A stretch of DNA of 64,000 bases, taken from positions 496,001-560,000 of the forward strand of contig NZ_CP014227.1 of NCBI RefSeq assembly GCF_001553545.1, in the 5' to 3' direction. The position numbers and the translations under genes were made by a program. This DNA is from Capnocytophaga haemolytica (GTDB taxonomy: Bacteria > Bacteroidota > Bacteroidia > Flavobacteriales > Flavobacteriaceae). Shown here piece after piece: positions 49,166 to 57,699 of this stretch. The notes under the pieces were generated by a model that saw only the letters and a program-made list of their open reading frames with translations, was not told the origin of the DNA and made no database searches. The stretch's first letter is position 1, and each line of letters opens with the position of its first letter.

Positions 49166-52100
49166 ATGAAACCAATCCATTTGAAAACCACAGCGTTTGC
49201 CTTGGCATTGGCGGCTTCTCCGCTAGCAATGGGGCAACACAAAGTGCTGGGAGGCTTCGCTTACGGCAAGCAGGAGGCTCCCACAGGCAAGGAATGGGAA
49301 TCGGTGGAGGAGCTTTCCCTCAACAAGGAGTATCCTCGTGCCTACTTCTTCTCATTCGCGGATGAGGCGAGTGCCACCAAAGTGCTCCCCGAACATTCTT
49401 CGTATTGGCTAAGCCTTAACGGCGATTGGCAATTCCATTGGAGTAAGACACCCGATGGGCGCGTAAAGGATTTTTTTAAGCCCGACTACAACGCCTCAGC
49501 GTGGGACAAGCTCGCGGTGCCCTCGTCATGGAATGTGGCAGGCATTCAGAAGAACGGCAGCCTAAAATACGGGCTGCCCATCTACGTAAACCAAAAGGTG
49601 ATCTTCCAACACAAAATCGTGAAGGACGACTGGCGCGGAGGCGTGATGCGCGAGCCCCCGAAAACGTGGACTACCTACGAGTATCGCAATGAGGTAGGGC
49701 AGTATCGCCGCACCTTTGAAATCCCTGCTTCTTGGGATGGCCGTGAGGTGTTTATCGACTTCGATGGCGTGGACTCGTTCTTCTACCTCTGGATCAACGG
49801 GCAATACGTGGGCTTCTCAAAGAACTCACGCAATACCGCCTCGTTCGACATCTCCCGTTATCTCAAAAAGGGCACCAACACGGTGGCTGTAGAGGTATAC
49901 CGCAATAGCGACGGGTCGTTCTTGGAGGCGCAGGATATGTTCCGTCTGCCAGGGATATTCCGCACTGTCGCGCTCCGTTCTACCCCTAAGTTGCAGATTT
50001 ACAACCTGAATGTGCAAGGCGAACTTTCAGTCAGTACAGGCGGTGCAAGCTCCTCTATCGAAGGAGGCAAGGAGGATCTTCCCTCTGGGGAAATTGTGCT
50101 GAATGCCACCCTTCGTAACCTTACCCCTAAGCAGGCAAAGCAATTACACCTGAACTATAAGGTTTATAAATGCGAATTGTACTCCGATACTGTGAAGGAA
50201 GTTGCTGAGCTTAAGGGCAGTGCCACCGTAGCAGTAGCAGCACCGAACGCCCTTACGCAGAGCCATTTGAAAATCCCTGCAAAGAATATCAAAGCGTGGT
50301 CGGCTGAGGAGCCTCATCGCTATGTGCTTGTGGCGCAACTTACCGATAAAAAAGGCAAGGTGATCGAGACTGTCTCCTCGTATTTTGGTTTTACGAAGGT
50401 AGAAATCAAGGATACGCCTGCCGATAAGGATGAGTTTGGCAAGGCAGGGCGATATTTCTACGTAAACGGCAAGCCTGTGAAGTTTAAGGGCGTCAATCGG
50501 CACGAATCGCACCCAACGGTAGGCCACGCCATCACCCGCGCGATGATGGAAGAGGATGTACGCCTGATGAAGCGAGCGAACGTCAATCAGGTGCGCTTAT
50601 CGCACTATCCGACCGACCCTTATTTCTTCTATCTCTGTGATAAATATGGACTTTATGTAGAGAACGAGGCGAACCTCGAGTCGCACGAGTATTACTATGG
50701 CGAAGAATCGCTATCGCACCCCAAGGAATGGGAAAAGGCGCACGTGGCGCGCTGCGTTGAAATGGTAGAAGGCAGCTACAATCACCCGAGCATCGTGCTT
50801 TGGTCGCTCGGCAATGAGGCAGGTCCGGGCAATAACTTCGTTGCTGCTTACAAGGCGGTGAAAGCCGTGGACACGACGCGCCCCGTGCAATACGAACGCA
50901 ATAACGACATCGTGGATATGGGCTCGAACCAATACCCATCAGTCGGCTGGGTGCAAGGCGCGGCAAGCGGTGAGTTCGACATCAAATATCCGTTTCACAT
51001 CTCGGAATATGCCCACTCGATGGGCAATGCTGCGGGCAATCTCGCCGATTATTGGAAGGCGATAGAGTCGAGCAACTTTATTTGCGGTGCTTCGGTTTGG
51101 GATTGGGTAGATCAGGGCATTTACAATTACACCAAGGATGGCATCCGCTACATCGCCTACGGGGGCGACTTTGGCGATTATCCCAACGATGGACAATTCG
51201 TGATGAACGGCTTGTTGCTCGCCGATCGCACGCCGAAACCGCAGTATTTTGAGATTAAGAAGGTGTATCAGAATGTAACTGTAAGTCATAAGGAAGGCAA
51301 CACTTTTGAGATCTTTAATAAAAACTATTTCAAGGACTTATCAGACTACAATGGTGCTTGGTTATTGTATAAAGACGGTAAGATTGTAGATACCGACAGC
51401 TTCTCGCCTGAGGGTGTAGCACCGCGCAGCAAGAAGACGATTACTATACCAGCATTAGCAAGCTTGATGAGTGATAAGGGAGAATACTTTATCATCTTTG
51501 AATTTCTACATAAGAGGAAGCAGTTATGGGCTGAGGAAGGCTATATACAAATGGAAGAACAGTTGCCTCTGAAGAGCGACCCTGCTAAGCAGCCGATTGC
51601 CAGCGTTGCCAAAGGCAAAAAACTCACCCTTAGCAAGTCGCCTAAGGAGATACGCCTACACAACGATGCCATCGACATTCGTTTTAACCCCACCACAGGC
51701 AACATCGCCGAATTGAGCTACGCAGGCAAGGCACTCCTCGAGCCAAACAGTTTTGAGCTGAATGCTTTTAGGGCGTTTATCAACAACGATGGCTGGGCAA
51801 TGCATCAATGGTTCGAAAAAGGACTTCACAACCTTCATCACAAGGCGATTGCGAGCAAAGTAGAGGCAGATAAGCCCGTAAAAGGAGCTTACACGGTGGC
51901 GTTCACGGTGGAATCGCAAGCACCCAATCCTGCACAGCTCAAAGGCAGCACCAGTGCGGCGGTAAACACCATTGAGGAACTGCCGATCCCCGAGCATTGG
52001 CGTCCTTTTAAGCTCATTACCGCACAAAATTTTGCTGTTTATCCCGATGGCAGCGTGGAGATTGCCGCCGCGATCACTTCCAACGACAATTCGGTTACTT

Positions 52101-53056
52101 TGCCCGAGCTTGGCTACATAATGAAGCTGCCTAAGACGTACGATGAGTTTACATACTACGGTCGTGGTCCTGAGTGCAACTATCCCGACCGCAAGACGAG
52201 TGCTTTCGTGGATATACACCGCAATAGCGTGAAAGACGAGGTGATTGCCTTGCCTAAGCCACAGGATATGGGGCAACATCAGGATACGCGTTGGGCAGCA
52301 CTGACCGATGCAAGCCGTGCGGGGGCGGTGTTTATCGCTCCTGAGATGATGGCAACCGCCGCACTGCCTTACTCCGCGAAAGAGCTTATCTACGCGGGAC
52401 ATTCATACCAATTACCTACCTCGAGCGGCACTTATTTGCAGCTGAATATCGCCACAACGGGCGTTGGGGGAAACAGTTGCGGTCCTGCACCGCTCAATCA
52501 GGATCGTGTGATGGCAATGCCGCACCATTTCCGTTGTATCATTCGTCCTGCTAAGGCTGACAAACTCGCCGAAAGCGCGGCAGTAGTCGCCAGCAGCGCG
52601 CTACCTGCAACGCCGCAGCTCCTCGGAAAGGATAAACCCGTGCCTATCAAAGTGATCTTTGCCAGCAGTGAAGAAAGCGGCGAAGGAGACGCCTCGCACC
52701 TTGTCGATGGCGATCCCAACACGATTTGGCACACCGCCTACTCCGTTACGGTGGCGAAACATCCACATTGGGTAGATTTCGACCTGATGAAGCCGATGAC
52801 CATCAAAGGATTCAGTTACTTGCCTCGCCTCTCTGGATATAATGGCGAAGTGAAGGACTACACCATCTCCGTAAGTGATGACGGCAAGACTTGGCGCGAA
52901 ATTCACAAAGGCAGCTTTGGGCGCAACCGCAACACCGCGAAAGATGCCTATTTTAAAGCTCCTATAAAGACGCGCTACATCCGTTTCACTGCCCTCAGCG
53001 AACAATATGGTCAGGATTTCGCCAGCGGCGCAGAGTTTTCAGTAATACCACAATGA
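49166..53056 (+). CDS. Secreted GH2 beta-galactosidase with C-terminal discoidin domain
   Basis: A 1296-aa exported glycosidase (signal peptide MKPIHLKTTAFALALAASPLAMGQ). GH2 sugar-binding domain (~90-270), immunoglobulin-like domain (~290-430), TIM barrel (~440-740) with acid/base Glu551 in SLGNEAGPG and nucleophile Glu614 in HISEYAHSMGN, then a large domain 5 (BgaI/LacZ small-chain type, ~850-1130). A coagulation factor 5/8-like (discoidin, CBM32) module closes it (~1160-1296, HLVDGDPNTIWHT). No T9SS tail and no susC/susD genes nearby, so it is probably periplasmic and acts on galactosides such as host glycans. Confidence 0.95.
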   Translation: MKPIHLKTTAFALALAASPLAMGQHKVLGGFAYGKQEAPTGKEWESVEELSLNKEYPRAYFFSFADEASATKVLPEHSSYWLSLNGDWQFHWSKTPDGRVKDFFKPDYNASAWDKLAVPSSWNVAGIQKNGSLKYGLPIYVNQKVIFQHKIVKDDWRGGVMREPPKTWTTYEYRNEVGQYRRTFEIPASWDGREVFIDFDGVDSFFYLWINGQYVGFSKNSRNTASFDISRYLKKGTNTVAVEVYRNSDGSFLEAQDMFRLPGIFRTVALRSTPKLQIYNLNVQGELSVSTGGASSSIEGGKEDLPSGEIVLNATLRNLTPKQAKQLHLNYKVYKCELYSDTVKEVAELKGSATVAVAAPNALTQSHLKIPAKNIKAWSAEEPHRYVLVAQLTDKKGKVIETVSSYFGFTKVEIKDTPADKDEFGKAGRYFYVNGKPVKFKGVNRHESHPTVGHAITRAMMEEDVRLMKRANVNQVRLSHYPTDPYFFYLCDKYGLYVENEANLESHEYYYGEESLSHPKEWEKAHVARCVEMVEGSYNHPSIVLWSLGNEAGPGNNFVAAYKAVKAVDTTRPVQYERNNDIVDMGSNQYPSVGWVQGAASGEFDIKYPFHISEYAHSMGNAAGNLADYWKAIESSNFICGASVWDWVDQGIYNYTKDGIRYIAYGGDFGDYPNDGQFVMNGLLLADRTPKPQYFEIKKVYQNVTVSHKEGNTFEIFNKNYFKDLSDYNGAWLLYKDGKIVDTDSFSPEGVAPRSKKTITIPALASLMSDKGEYFIIFEFLHKRKQLWAEEGYIQMEEQLPLKSDPAKQPIASVAKGKKLTLSKSPKEIRLHNDAIDIRFNPTTGNIAELSYAGKALLEPNSFELNAFRAFINNDGWAMHQWFEKGLHNLHHKAIASKVEADKPVKGAYTVAFTVESQAPNPAQLKGSTSAAVNTIEELPIPEHWRPFKLITAQNFAVYPDGSVEIAAAITSNDNSVTLPELGYIMKLPKTYDEFTYYGRGPECNYPDRKTSAFVDIHRNSVKDEVIALPKPQDMGQHQDTRWAALTDASRAGAVFIAPEMMATAALPYSAKELIYAGHSYQLPTSSGTYLQLNIATTGVGGNSCGPAPLNQDRVMAMPHHFRCIIRPAKADKLAESAAVVASSALPATPQLLGKDKPVPIKVIFASSEESGEGDASHLVDGDPNTIWHTAYSVTVAKHPHWVDFDLMKPMTIKGFSYLPRLSGYNGEVKDYTISVSDDGKTWREIHKGSFGRNRNTAKDAYFKAPIKTRYIRFTALSEQYGQDFASGAEFSVIPQ

Positions 53057-53119
53057 TAGTGTTATAGTGCACAGTGAAAAGTGAATAGTGCACAGCGAAT
53101 AGCGAATAGTGCACAGTAA
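53057..53119 (+). repeat. 7-nt repeat array, 8-9 units
   Basis: Heptads in register from the beta-galactosidase stop: AGTGCAC three times (53066, 53087, 53108), AGTGAAA, AGTGAAT, AGCGAAT twice. The same words occur inside the deacetylase-family gene at 41196-41286. Confidence 0.92.
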
Positions 53120-53123
53120 ATAA

Positions 53124-53168
53124 CAAAAATCCCTTCACGGCAAGGACTGTGAAGGGATTTTTTGTTTT
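53124..53168. terminator. Bidirectional terminator
   Basis: AAAATCCCTTCAC (53126-53138) pairs with GTGAAGGGATTTT (from 53149) around a 10-nt loop. T runs on both strands suit the end of the beta-galactosidase and of the convergent lipoprotein. Confidence 0.9.
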
Positions 53169-53183
53169 AAGCTAATATTAATC

Positions 53184-53567
53184 TTAATAATCTAATCTTA
53201 TTGGGTCTGATAGATTTCCATTGTCGTCAGTAGGGAGAGACATTTCTTTGATAACAGCCTTCTTATAGAGAATCTGTATCTTTAGAGAGATTTTTTTTGT
53301 AGCTTTTCCTGTTATTTTTAGGCGAGTAGGTCTATCATCGTCAGAGAGATATTGTACCCAATCCTTAGTAAGGGGGACGGGGTAGCCTTCAGGGAAGATA
53401 GTACCTCCATTGTAAGAAACAGCTACTTCTGAGATACTAAACTCAGGAGCTGCAAACATTTTGAGGTAATAGGCATTTTCATCCAAGATAGATCCGTTAC
53501 CATCACCGTCTTTTCCGCAAGAAGCAAAAGCTAAGGCGGTTACTATTAAAATAATAAATCTTTTCAT
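53184..53567 (-). CDS. Small hypothetical lipoprotein
   Basis: A 127-aa lipoprotein: MKRFIILIVTALAFASC has a lipobox with Cys17, followed by a GKDGDGNGS linker. The body is beta-rich, without a family I know (SVRYNGG-like strands and a KKISLKIQILYKK stretch). The start at 53567 is set by the lipobox; the -7 box TACCTTTG lies at 53599-53592. Convergent with the beta-galactosidase, separated by the bidirectional terminator. Confidence 0.75.
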   Translation of the reverse strand: MKRFIILIVTALAFASCGKDGDGNGSILDENAYYLKMFAAPEFSISEVAVSYNGGTIFPEGYPVPLTKDWVQYLSDDDRPTRLKITGKATKKISLKIQILYKKAVIKEMSLPTDDNGNLSDPIRLDY

Positions 53568-53591
53568 AAGTATATTTCTTTGTTTAAAGTG

Positions 53592-53599
53592 CAAAGGTA
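53592..53599 (-). promoter_or_regulatory. -7 box TACCTTTG for the small lipoprotein
   Basis: TACCTTTG on the minus strand, 25 nt before the start at 53567. Confidence 0.5.
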
Positions 53600-53667
53600 C
53601 GACTTTATTTTGAAATAGGGACTATATTTTCTAAAATTAACCAATGGAGGAGGATAAAAGGAGATCT

Positions 53668-53711
53668 ATCCGATACGGCTTCGTAGTAGCTTCGTATAAG
53701 AGGGTGGAAAA
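53668..53711. repeat. Weak 11-nt repeat array
   Basis: ATCCGATACGG, CTTCGTAGTAG and CTTCGTATAAG start at 53668, 53679 and 53690. Only two units agree well. It lies in the 279-nt gap before the DUF3127 gene, which holds no gene. Confidence 0.45.
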
Positions 53712-53790
53712 TAAGCGTGATAGATGATTATGTAATACACTCGTTATAAGGGATATAACATCATATGCTAACTTTTTTTGTGCGAAAAAT

Positions 53791-53821
53791 TTTGCTCATT
53801 GGTAAAAAGTGTTTACCTTTG
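53791..53821 (+). promoter_or_regulatory. Promoter of the DUF3127 gene
   Basis: TTTG at 53791-53794, 19 nt, TACCTTTG at 53814-53821; start codon at 53847. Confidence 0.8.
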
Positions 53822-53846
53822 TGCTTTAATTGAAAAGTAAAAAATT

Positions 53847-54401
53847 ATGGCAAATATGGAGCTGCAAGGCAGAATTGTAAAGATAGGTGAAGTGCAGACA
53901 GTGGGGGCAAATGGCTTCCAAAAGCGCGAGTTAGTGATTTCTACAGAGGAACAATACCCGCAGTTTATTCCTTTTGATTTTGTGCAAGAGAAGTGCGCTC
54001 TGCTTGATGGACTGGCAGTTGGTCAGGTAGTACGTGTAAGTTTTAATGTGCGTGGGCGCGAGTGGACGAACCCTCAGGGGGAAGTAAAGTATATATTGAA
54101 CCTTCAAGGTTGGCGCATTGAGCCAGCAGATGGAATGCCTCCACAACAGGCGTACGCTCCACAAGGGCAATATGGGCAATATCCGCCACAGGGGTATGCA
54201 CCACAGCAAGGGTATGCGCCTCAGGGGCAGTATCAGCAGGCTCCACCTCAATATGCACAACAGCCGCAGTATGGGCAGGTACCACCTCAGTTCCAGCAGA
54301 TGCCTCCACAGCAGCCTCAGCAGGCATTTCAAGCTGCGCCAGCACCCGCACAAGGGGCTAACGCGGCGGCAGATGGCAGTGAGGACGACTTGCCATTTTA
54401 A
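53847..54401 (+). CDS. DUF3127 protein with Q/Y-rich tail and SSB-like tip
   Basis: A 184-aa protein. Residues 1-95 are the DUF3127 domain (LQGRIVKIGEVQTVGANGFQKRELVI, then FDFVQEKCALLDGLAVGQVVRVSFNVRGREW), which reads like an OB-type fold. Residues ~96-170 are a low-complexity tail of Gln, Pro, Tyr and Gly with repeats of QGYAPQ and PPQ. The last nine residues DGSEDDLPF match the acidic tip of single-stranded DNA-binding protein SSB, which docks partner repair proteins. I infer an SSB-like or SSB-mimicking role. Its full promoter is just upstream. Confidence 0.88.
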   Translation: MANMELQGRIVKIGEVQTVGANGFQKRELVISTEEQYPQFIPFDFVQEKCALLDGLAVGQVVRVSFNVRGREWTNPQGEVKYILNLQGWRIEPADGMPPQQAYAPQGQYGQYPPQGYAPQQGYAPQGQYQQAPPQYAQQPQYGQVPPQFQQMPPQQPQQAFQAAPAPAQGANAAADGSEDDLPF

Positions 54402-54407
54402 TATTTG

Positions 54408-55046
54408 ATGAAGCGTTTGGAGCATAACATACCATTTCCTTCCTTTGAGGAAATCTCAGAGGAAGGAATTATTGCGTTTGGAGGGGAGCTGACCACTAAG
54501 CGGCTGATAGAGGCGTATTCGAAGGGTATTTTCCCTTGGTACGGTGCCGATGAGCCTGTGTTGTGGTGGTGTCCCGATCCGCGCTTTGTGCTTTTTCGCG
54601 AGAAATTGCACCTCTCTAAACGTGTACGTAAGTTACTGAAAGAGAAGGTTTATAGGGTTACTTACGACCAGCGATTTGAAGAGGTAATGCACCATTGTGC
54701 CACAGTGGAGCGCAAGGGGCAACACGGCACTTGGATACACCCCGAGATGATCAAGGCTTACACCGCCTTGCACCGCAAGGGCATTGCGCACTCGGTGGAG
54801 GTGTGGCAAGGTGAGGAATTGATCGGGGGACTTTACGGTATCCGTATGGGTGCGGTTTTTTGTGGGGAAAGTATGTTTAGCCTTGCACCCAATGCTTCGG
54901 AATATGGCTTTATCACAATGCTTGAAGAGGATGAAGGCATTAGTATGGTCGATTGCCAAGTGTACAGTGCTTATTTAGAGCGGTTAGGGGCTGAGGAAGT
55001 GCCCCGCGACATCTTTTTGCTGCTTTTTCACCTGCTGAAAGGCTAA
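54408..55046 (+). CDS. aat: Leucyl/phenylalanyl-tRNA-protein transferase
   Basis: A 212-aa enzyme that adds Leu or Phe to proteins with N-terminal Arg or Lys, targeting them to ClpAP via the N-end rule. FPSFEEISEEGIIAFGGELTTKRLIEAYSKGIFPWY, DEPVLWWCPDPRFVL, HGTWI and MFSLAPNASEYG are all present. The ATG at 54408 follows an in-frame TTG. It begins 6 nt after the DUF3127 stop and is probably cotranscribed. Convergent with tilS (1 nt apart). Confidence 0.96.
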   Translation: MKRLEHNIPFPSFEEISEEGIIAFGGELTTKRLIEAYSKGIFPWYGADEPVLWWCPDPRFVLFREKLHLSKRVRKLLKEKVYRVTYDQRFEEVMHHCATVERKGQHGTWIHPEMIKAYTALHRKGIAHSVEVWQGEELIGGLYGIRMGAVFCGESMFSLAPNASEYGFITMLEEDEGISMVDCQVYSAYLERLGAEEVPRDIFLLLFHLLKG

Positions 55047-55047
55047 G

Positions 55048-56346
55048 TTATGCCTTGTGAATCTTTAAAATGTGCTCAGTGGCGGAAGTGATGCTAACAC
55101 GCCCATCGAGTCGTTTGCCTACCACCCACACGATAGCCTCGCCTGAGCATAGCAGCCATTGTTGTTCTTTCTCGAATTGCGCGTATTTTTCGTCTTTGAA
55201 GTATTTGCTGAGTTTCTTTTTGCCGTGCATTCCCTCTGGATAGAAGAAGTCGCCTTCGCGTCTGTGGCGTAGCGTCAGTGGGTAAGTCAGTTTGTCGGCA
55301 TCGATAAAGATAGTATCAGGAGAAGGAGTAGGGGAGAGCCTCGCCTCAGTGGTATGTTCTATGTGTAATTCTATTGGTGTGGTGATGTGCGTAACGCCTT
55401 CTTCTATAAGTATTTCCACATCTGAAAGCTGCTTTTGCGCTTCTAAAAGCAGGTGATTTCTATTCTTTAACAAGCGATGCGTACGGGAGTGCAATTGCTT
55501 GCCTGTCTCGGCTTCTAAGAGCAGTTGTTTTAAATCTTTTATATTGTTAAAACCATAAGGATAAAAGAGCTTGTGGAGCACAAAGTCCAGCTCGGGGAGT
55601 GCTTTCAGGGTTGCGATGTCGATCTCAGTAATGCTGCCTTCTAAGGGCTTAAAACAGTGCTCTTTTAAGGCGGCTATCTGTGTATCTATAAAGTGCACGG
55701 TCTGGTGTAAGTACACTTGTGTCTTATTGAAATTACCCAAGAAGTTAGGGTGTAGTTCTTCAAGCAGTGGGGTGATGTTATGGCGTATTTTATTGCGGGT
55801 ATACTTGTCGGTGGCATTGCTGCTATCCTCACGCCACGAAAGATGGTTATTGAGGCTATAAGCGTGTATTTCTTCACGAGAACAGTGTAGCAGTGGGCGC
55901 ACAATGGTGGGGCTTTCTTCTGGTATGCCGAGTAGTCCTTCTAAGCCGCTACCCCGTGAGAGGTTGATGATAAAAGTCTCTAAATTGTCGTTGGCGTGAT
56001 GGGCAGTGGCAATTTTGTCGCAGTGGTGGGCTTTGCGCATTGCTTCAAACCAATGGTAGCGGAGCTCGCGGGCAGCGAGTTGGGTGTTGAGCTTGTGCGT
56101 TTGTGCATAGGCTTTGGTGTCGAATTGCTTTACGAGCAGTGGCACACCGAGTTCAGTGGCAAACTGCCTTACGAAAGCCTCGTCCCCATCACTTTCTTCG
56201 CCTCTTAAATGGAAATTACAGTGGGCAAGCACAATCTCAATCCCTTCTGCGTGTAGGGCGTGCGCGAGCACCACACTGTCGATGCCCCCACTGATAGCCA
56301 CCAGCAAACGCTTGTCTTTTAGAGAAGATAAATCGGTAAGTTTCAT
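55048..56346 (-). CDS. tilS: tRNA(Ile)-lysidine synthetase
   Basis: A 432-aa enzyme that modifies C34 of tRNA-Ile(CAU) to lysidine so it reads AUA. AISGGIDSVVLAHAL is the PP-loop with the SGGxDS motif, ATAHHANDNLETFIINLSRGSGLEGLLGI and REDSSNATDKYTRNKIRH are the family signatures. The C-terminal TilS domain (~330-432) is present. It starts 2 nt after the aminotransferase gene. Confidence 0.96.
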   Translation of the reverse strand: MKLTDLSSLKDKRLLVAISGGIDSVVLAHALHAEGIEIVLAHCNFHLRGEESDGDEAFVRQFATELGVPLLVKQFDTKAYAQTHKLNTQLAARELRYHWFEAMRKAHHCDKIATAHHANDNLETFIINLSRGSGLEGLLGIPEESPTIVRPLLHCSREEIHAYSLNNHLSWREDSSNATDKYTRNKIRHNITPLLEELHPNFLGNFNKTQVYLHQTVHFIDTQIAALKEHCFKPLEGSITEIDIATLKALPELDFVLHKLFYPYGFNNIKDLKQLLLEAETGKQLHSRTHRLLKNRNHLLLEAQKQLSDVEILIEEGVTHITTPIELHIEHTTEARLSPTPSPDTIFIDADKLTYPLTLRHRREGDFFYPEGMHGKKKLSKYFKDEKYAQFEKEQQWLLCSGEAIVWVVGKRLDGRVSITSATEHILKIHKA

Positions 56347-56348
56347 AG

Positions 56349-57203
56349 TTAAGCCATTCCGAAGCGTGCTACGGTATTGAGTTTGCCGAGTAAGTTCTTA
56401 GCTACTTCGCGTGTGTAAGTCTTTTTGCGGTATTGGGTAATAGGCTGAATGCCTACAATGGTGTTGGTGATAAAGAGTTCATCGGCTTTCTGCAATTCAA
56501 AGGGAGAGATGCTTGCTTCTACGACCTTGTAATCGGGCACTTTTGCTAAGGCTTTTATCAGCATCTTGCGGGTGATACCATTCATTGCCCCATCGGTAAG
56601 GGGTGGGGTGCGCAAGGTGTTGCCTTCTACTACAAAGAGGTTACCATCTAAGGCACCAGCTACGCTCTTGTTGTAGTTGAGCAAGATGCAATTCTGATAG
56701 TCATTCTCCTCAGCGAAGATACTGCCGAGGGTGTTCACCATTCTGTTGGTGTGCTTTACAGTAGCCAAAAGATCGGCTTGCACATAGAAGTCTTTAAAGA
56801 GTTCTACCTCATAAGGGGCTTCGCTCAGGGTGTAAAAGGGGGTAGTAAGTGGAGTGGTTTCGATAAGGTAATCCACAGTGTTGGTAGTAGGTGTGTAGAG
56901 CTGGCTATCTTTGCGAAACACAGTGATTTGCACCCGCACTGCACTGCTTTCTAAGTTGTTCTCAGCAATGAGTTTTAGCATTCCTTCCTCTAAGAACTCC
57001 ATTGAGAAACTCATCGGTATTTGCATTCTCAAGATGCGCATCCCTGCCATTAGTCGTAAGTAGTGTTCTTCCCAAAAGAGTAGTTTTCCTTGTACGTATT
57101 TTGAAGTGTCGAATACGCCATCGCCGTACTTGAAGGCTCTGTTGTTGTTCGTAATGACGCGCTCTTCTTGCGGCAGTAAGGTGCCGTTGTAGTTTATCTT
57201 CAT
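56349..57203 (-). CDS. Class IV aminotransferase
   Basis: A 284-aa PLP enzyme of the branched-chain aminotransferase/ADC-lyase fold. NNRAFKYGDGVFDTSKYV is the N-terminal substrate region, the PLP Lys is expected in VKHTNRMVNTL, and ALDGNLFVVEGNTLRTPPLTDGAMNGITRKMLI is the class IV signature. It could be IlvE-like, D-amino acid aminotransferase or PabC; I cannot tell which. The start MKINYNGTLLPQE at 57203 is used because the longer frame runs into the START-like gene. Confidence 0.87.
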   Translation of the reverse strand: MKINYNGTLLPQEERVITNNNRAFKYGDGVFDTSKYVQGKLLFWEEHYLRLMAGMRILRMQIPMSFSMEFLEEGMLKLIAENNLESSAVRVQITVFRKDSQLYTPTTNTVDYLIETTPLTTPFYTLSEAPYEVELFKDFYVQADLLATVKHTNRMVNTLGSIFAEENDYQNCILLNYNKSVAGALDGNLFVVEGNTLRTPPLTDGAMNGITRKMLIKALAKVPDYKVVEASISPFELQKADELFITNTIVGIQPITQYRKKTYTREVAKNLLGKLNTVARFGMA

Positions 57204-57220
57204 ATCCTCTTGCTCTAAGC

Positions 57221-57607
57221 CTAAGCCCCGATTAAAGCTTTCAGTTCTGCTATTTGCGTTTCCCAAAGGCGTTTTGCTTCTTCTACCTCATCTTCAGGGG
57301 CGAAGTCAGTGATCACTAATGTTACTTCCTTGGTGAGTTCTTGTACGCGTATTTTAATCTCAAAGTAAATGCTTTCATCTTCTTCCTCTTGCCAACGAAA
57401 GCGCACATAATCATCTAACTTCTTGCGCAGTAGCAGTGCTGACTCTTCGCTGTTGTCCCATACGAAGGTGTAAACATCTTCATCAGAAGTGCGCACATCG
57501 TCAGCGTACCACATTGCCAATCCCGAAGGCACACTGATGTACTGATAAAGCATCTGTGGTGAAGCATTAACGCTAAACTCTAATTGGTATTTTGTTTTCT
57601 CTGCCAT
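57221..57607 (-). CDS. START-like / SRPBCC domain protein
   Basis: A 128-aa single-domain protein. FSVNASPQMLYQYISVPSGLAMWYADDV and the C-terminal helix EVEEAKRLWETQIAELKALIG are typical of the Bacteroidota START-like subgroup (SRPBCC fold, AHSA1-like). It may bind a hydrophobic ligand in its cavity; the ligand is unknown. First gene of the run START-like, aminotransferase, tilS. Confidence 0.88.
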   Translation of the reverse strand: MAEKTKYQLEFSVNASPQMLYQYISVPSGLAMWYADDVRTSDEDVYTFVWDNSEESALLLRKKLDDYVRFRWQEEEDESIYFEIKIRVQELTKEVTLVITDFAPEDEVEEAKRLWETQIAELKALIGA

Positions 57608-57620
57608 AGTGTCTCGTTTT

Positions 57621-57699
57621 AAGAGGTAGGGATTAGCGGTCAGAGATCAGGGAATAGGAAGTTACGCACCGATCTCTGACTACTTGCTTCTGATCCCTA
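57621..57699. repeat. 7-nt repeat arrays, facing pair
   Basis: From 57628 AG units on the plus strand (AGGGATT, AGCGGTC, AGAGATC, AGGGAAT), then from 57671 units with AG on the minus strand (GATCTCT, GACTACT, GATCCCT). The last unit reaches into the rny stop codon (57697-57699). Confidence 0.85.

Noticed and set aside
51656-52402. Open frame of 248 codons on the minus strand inside the beta-galactosidase gene
   Set aside because: Shadow of a GC-richer coding region; composition is Arg/His/Cys-rich and the plus-strand gene is continuous and certain.
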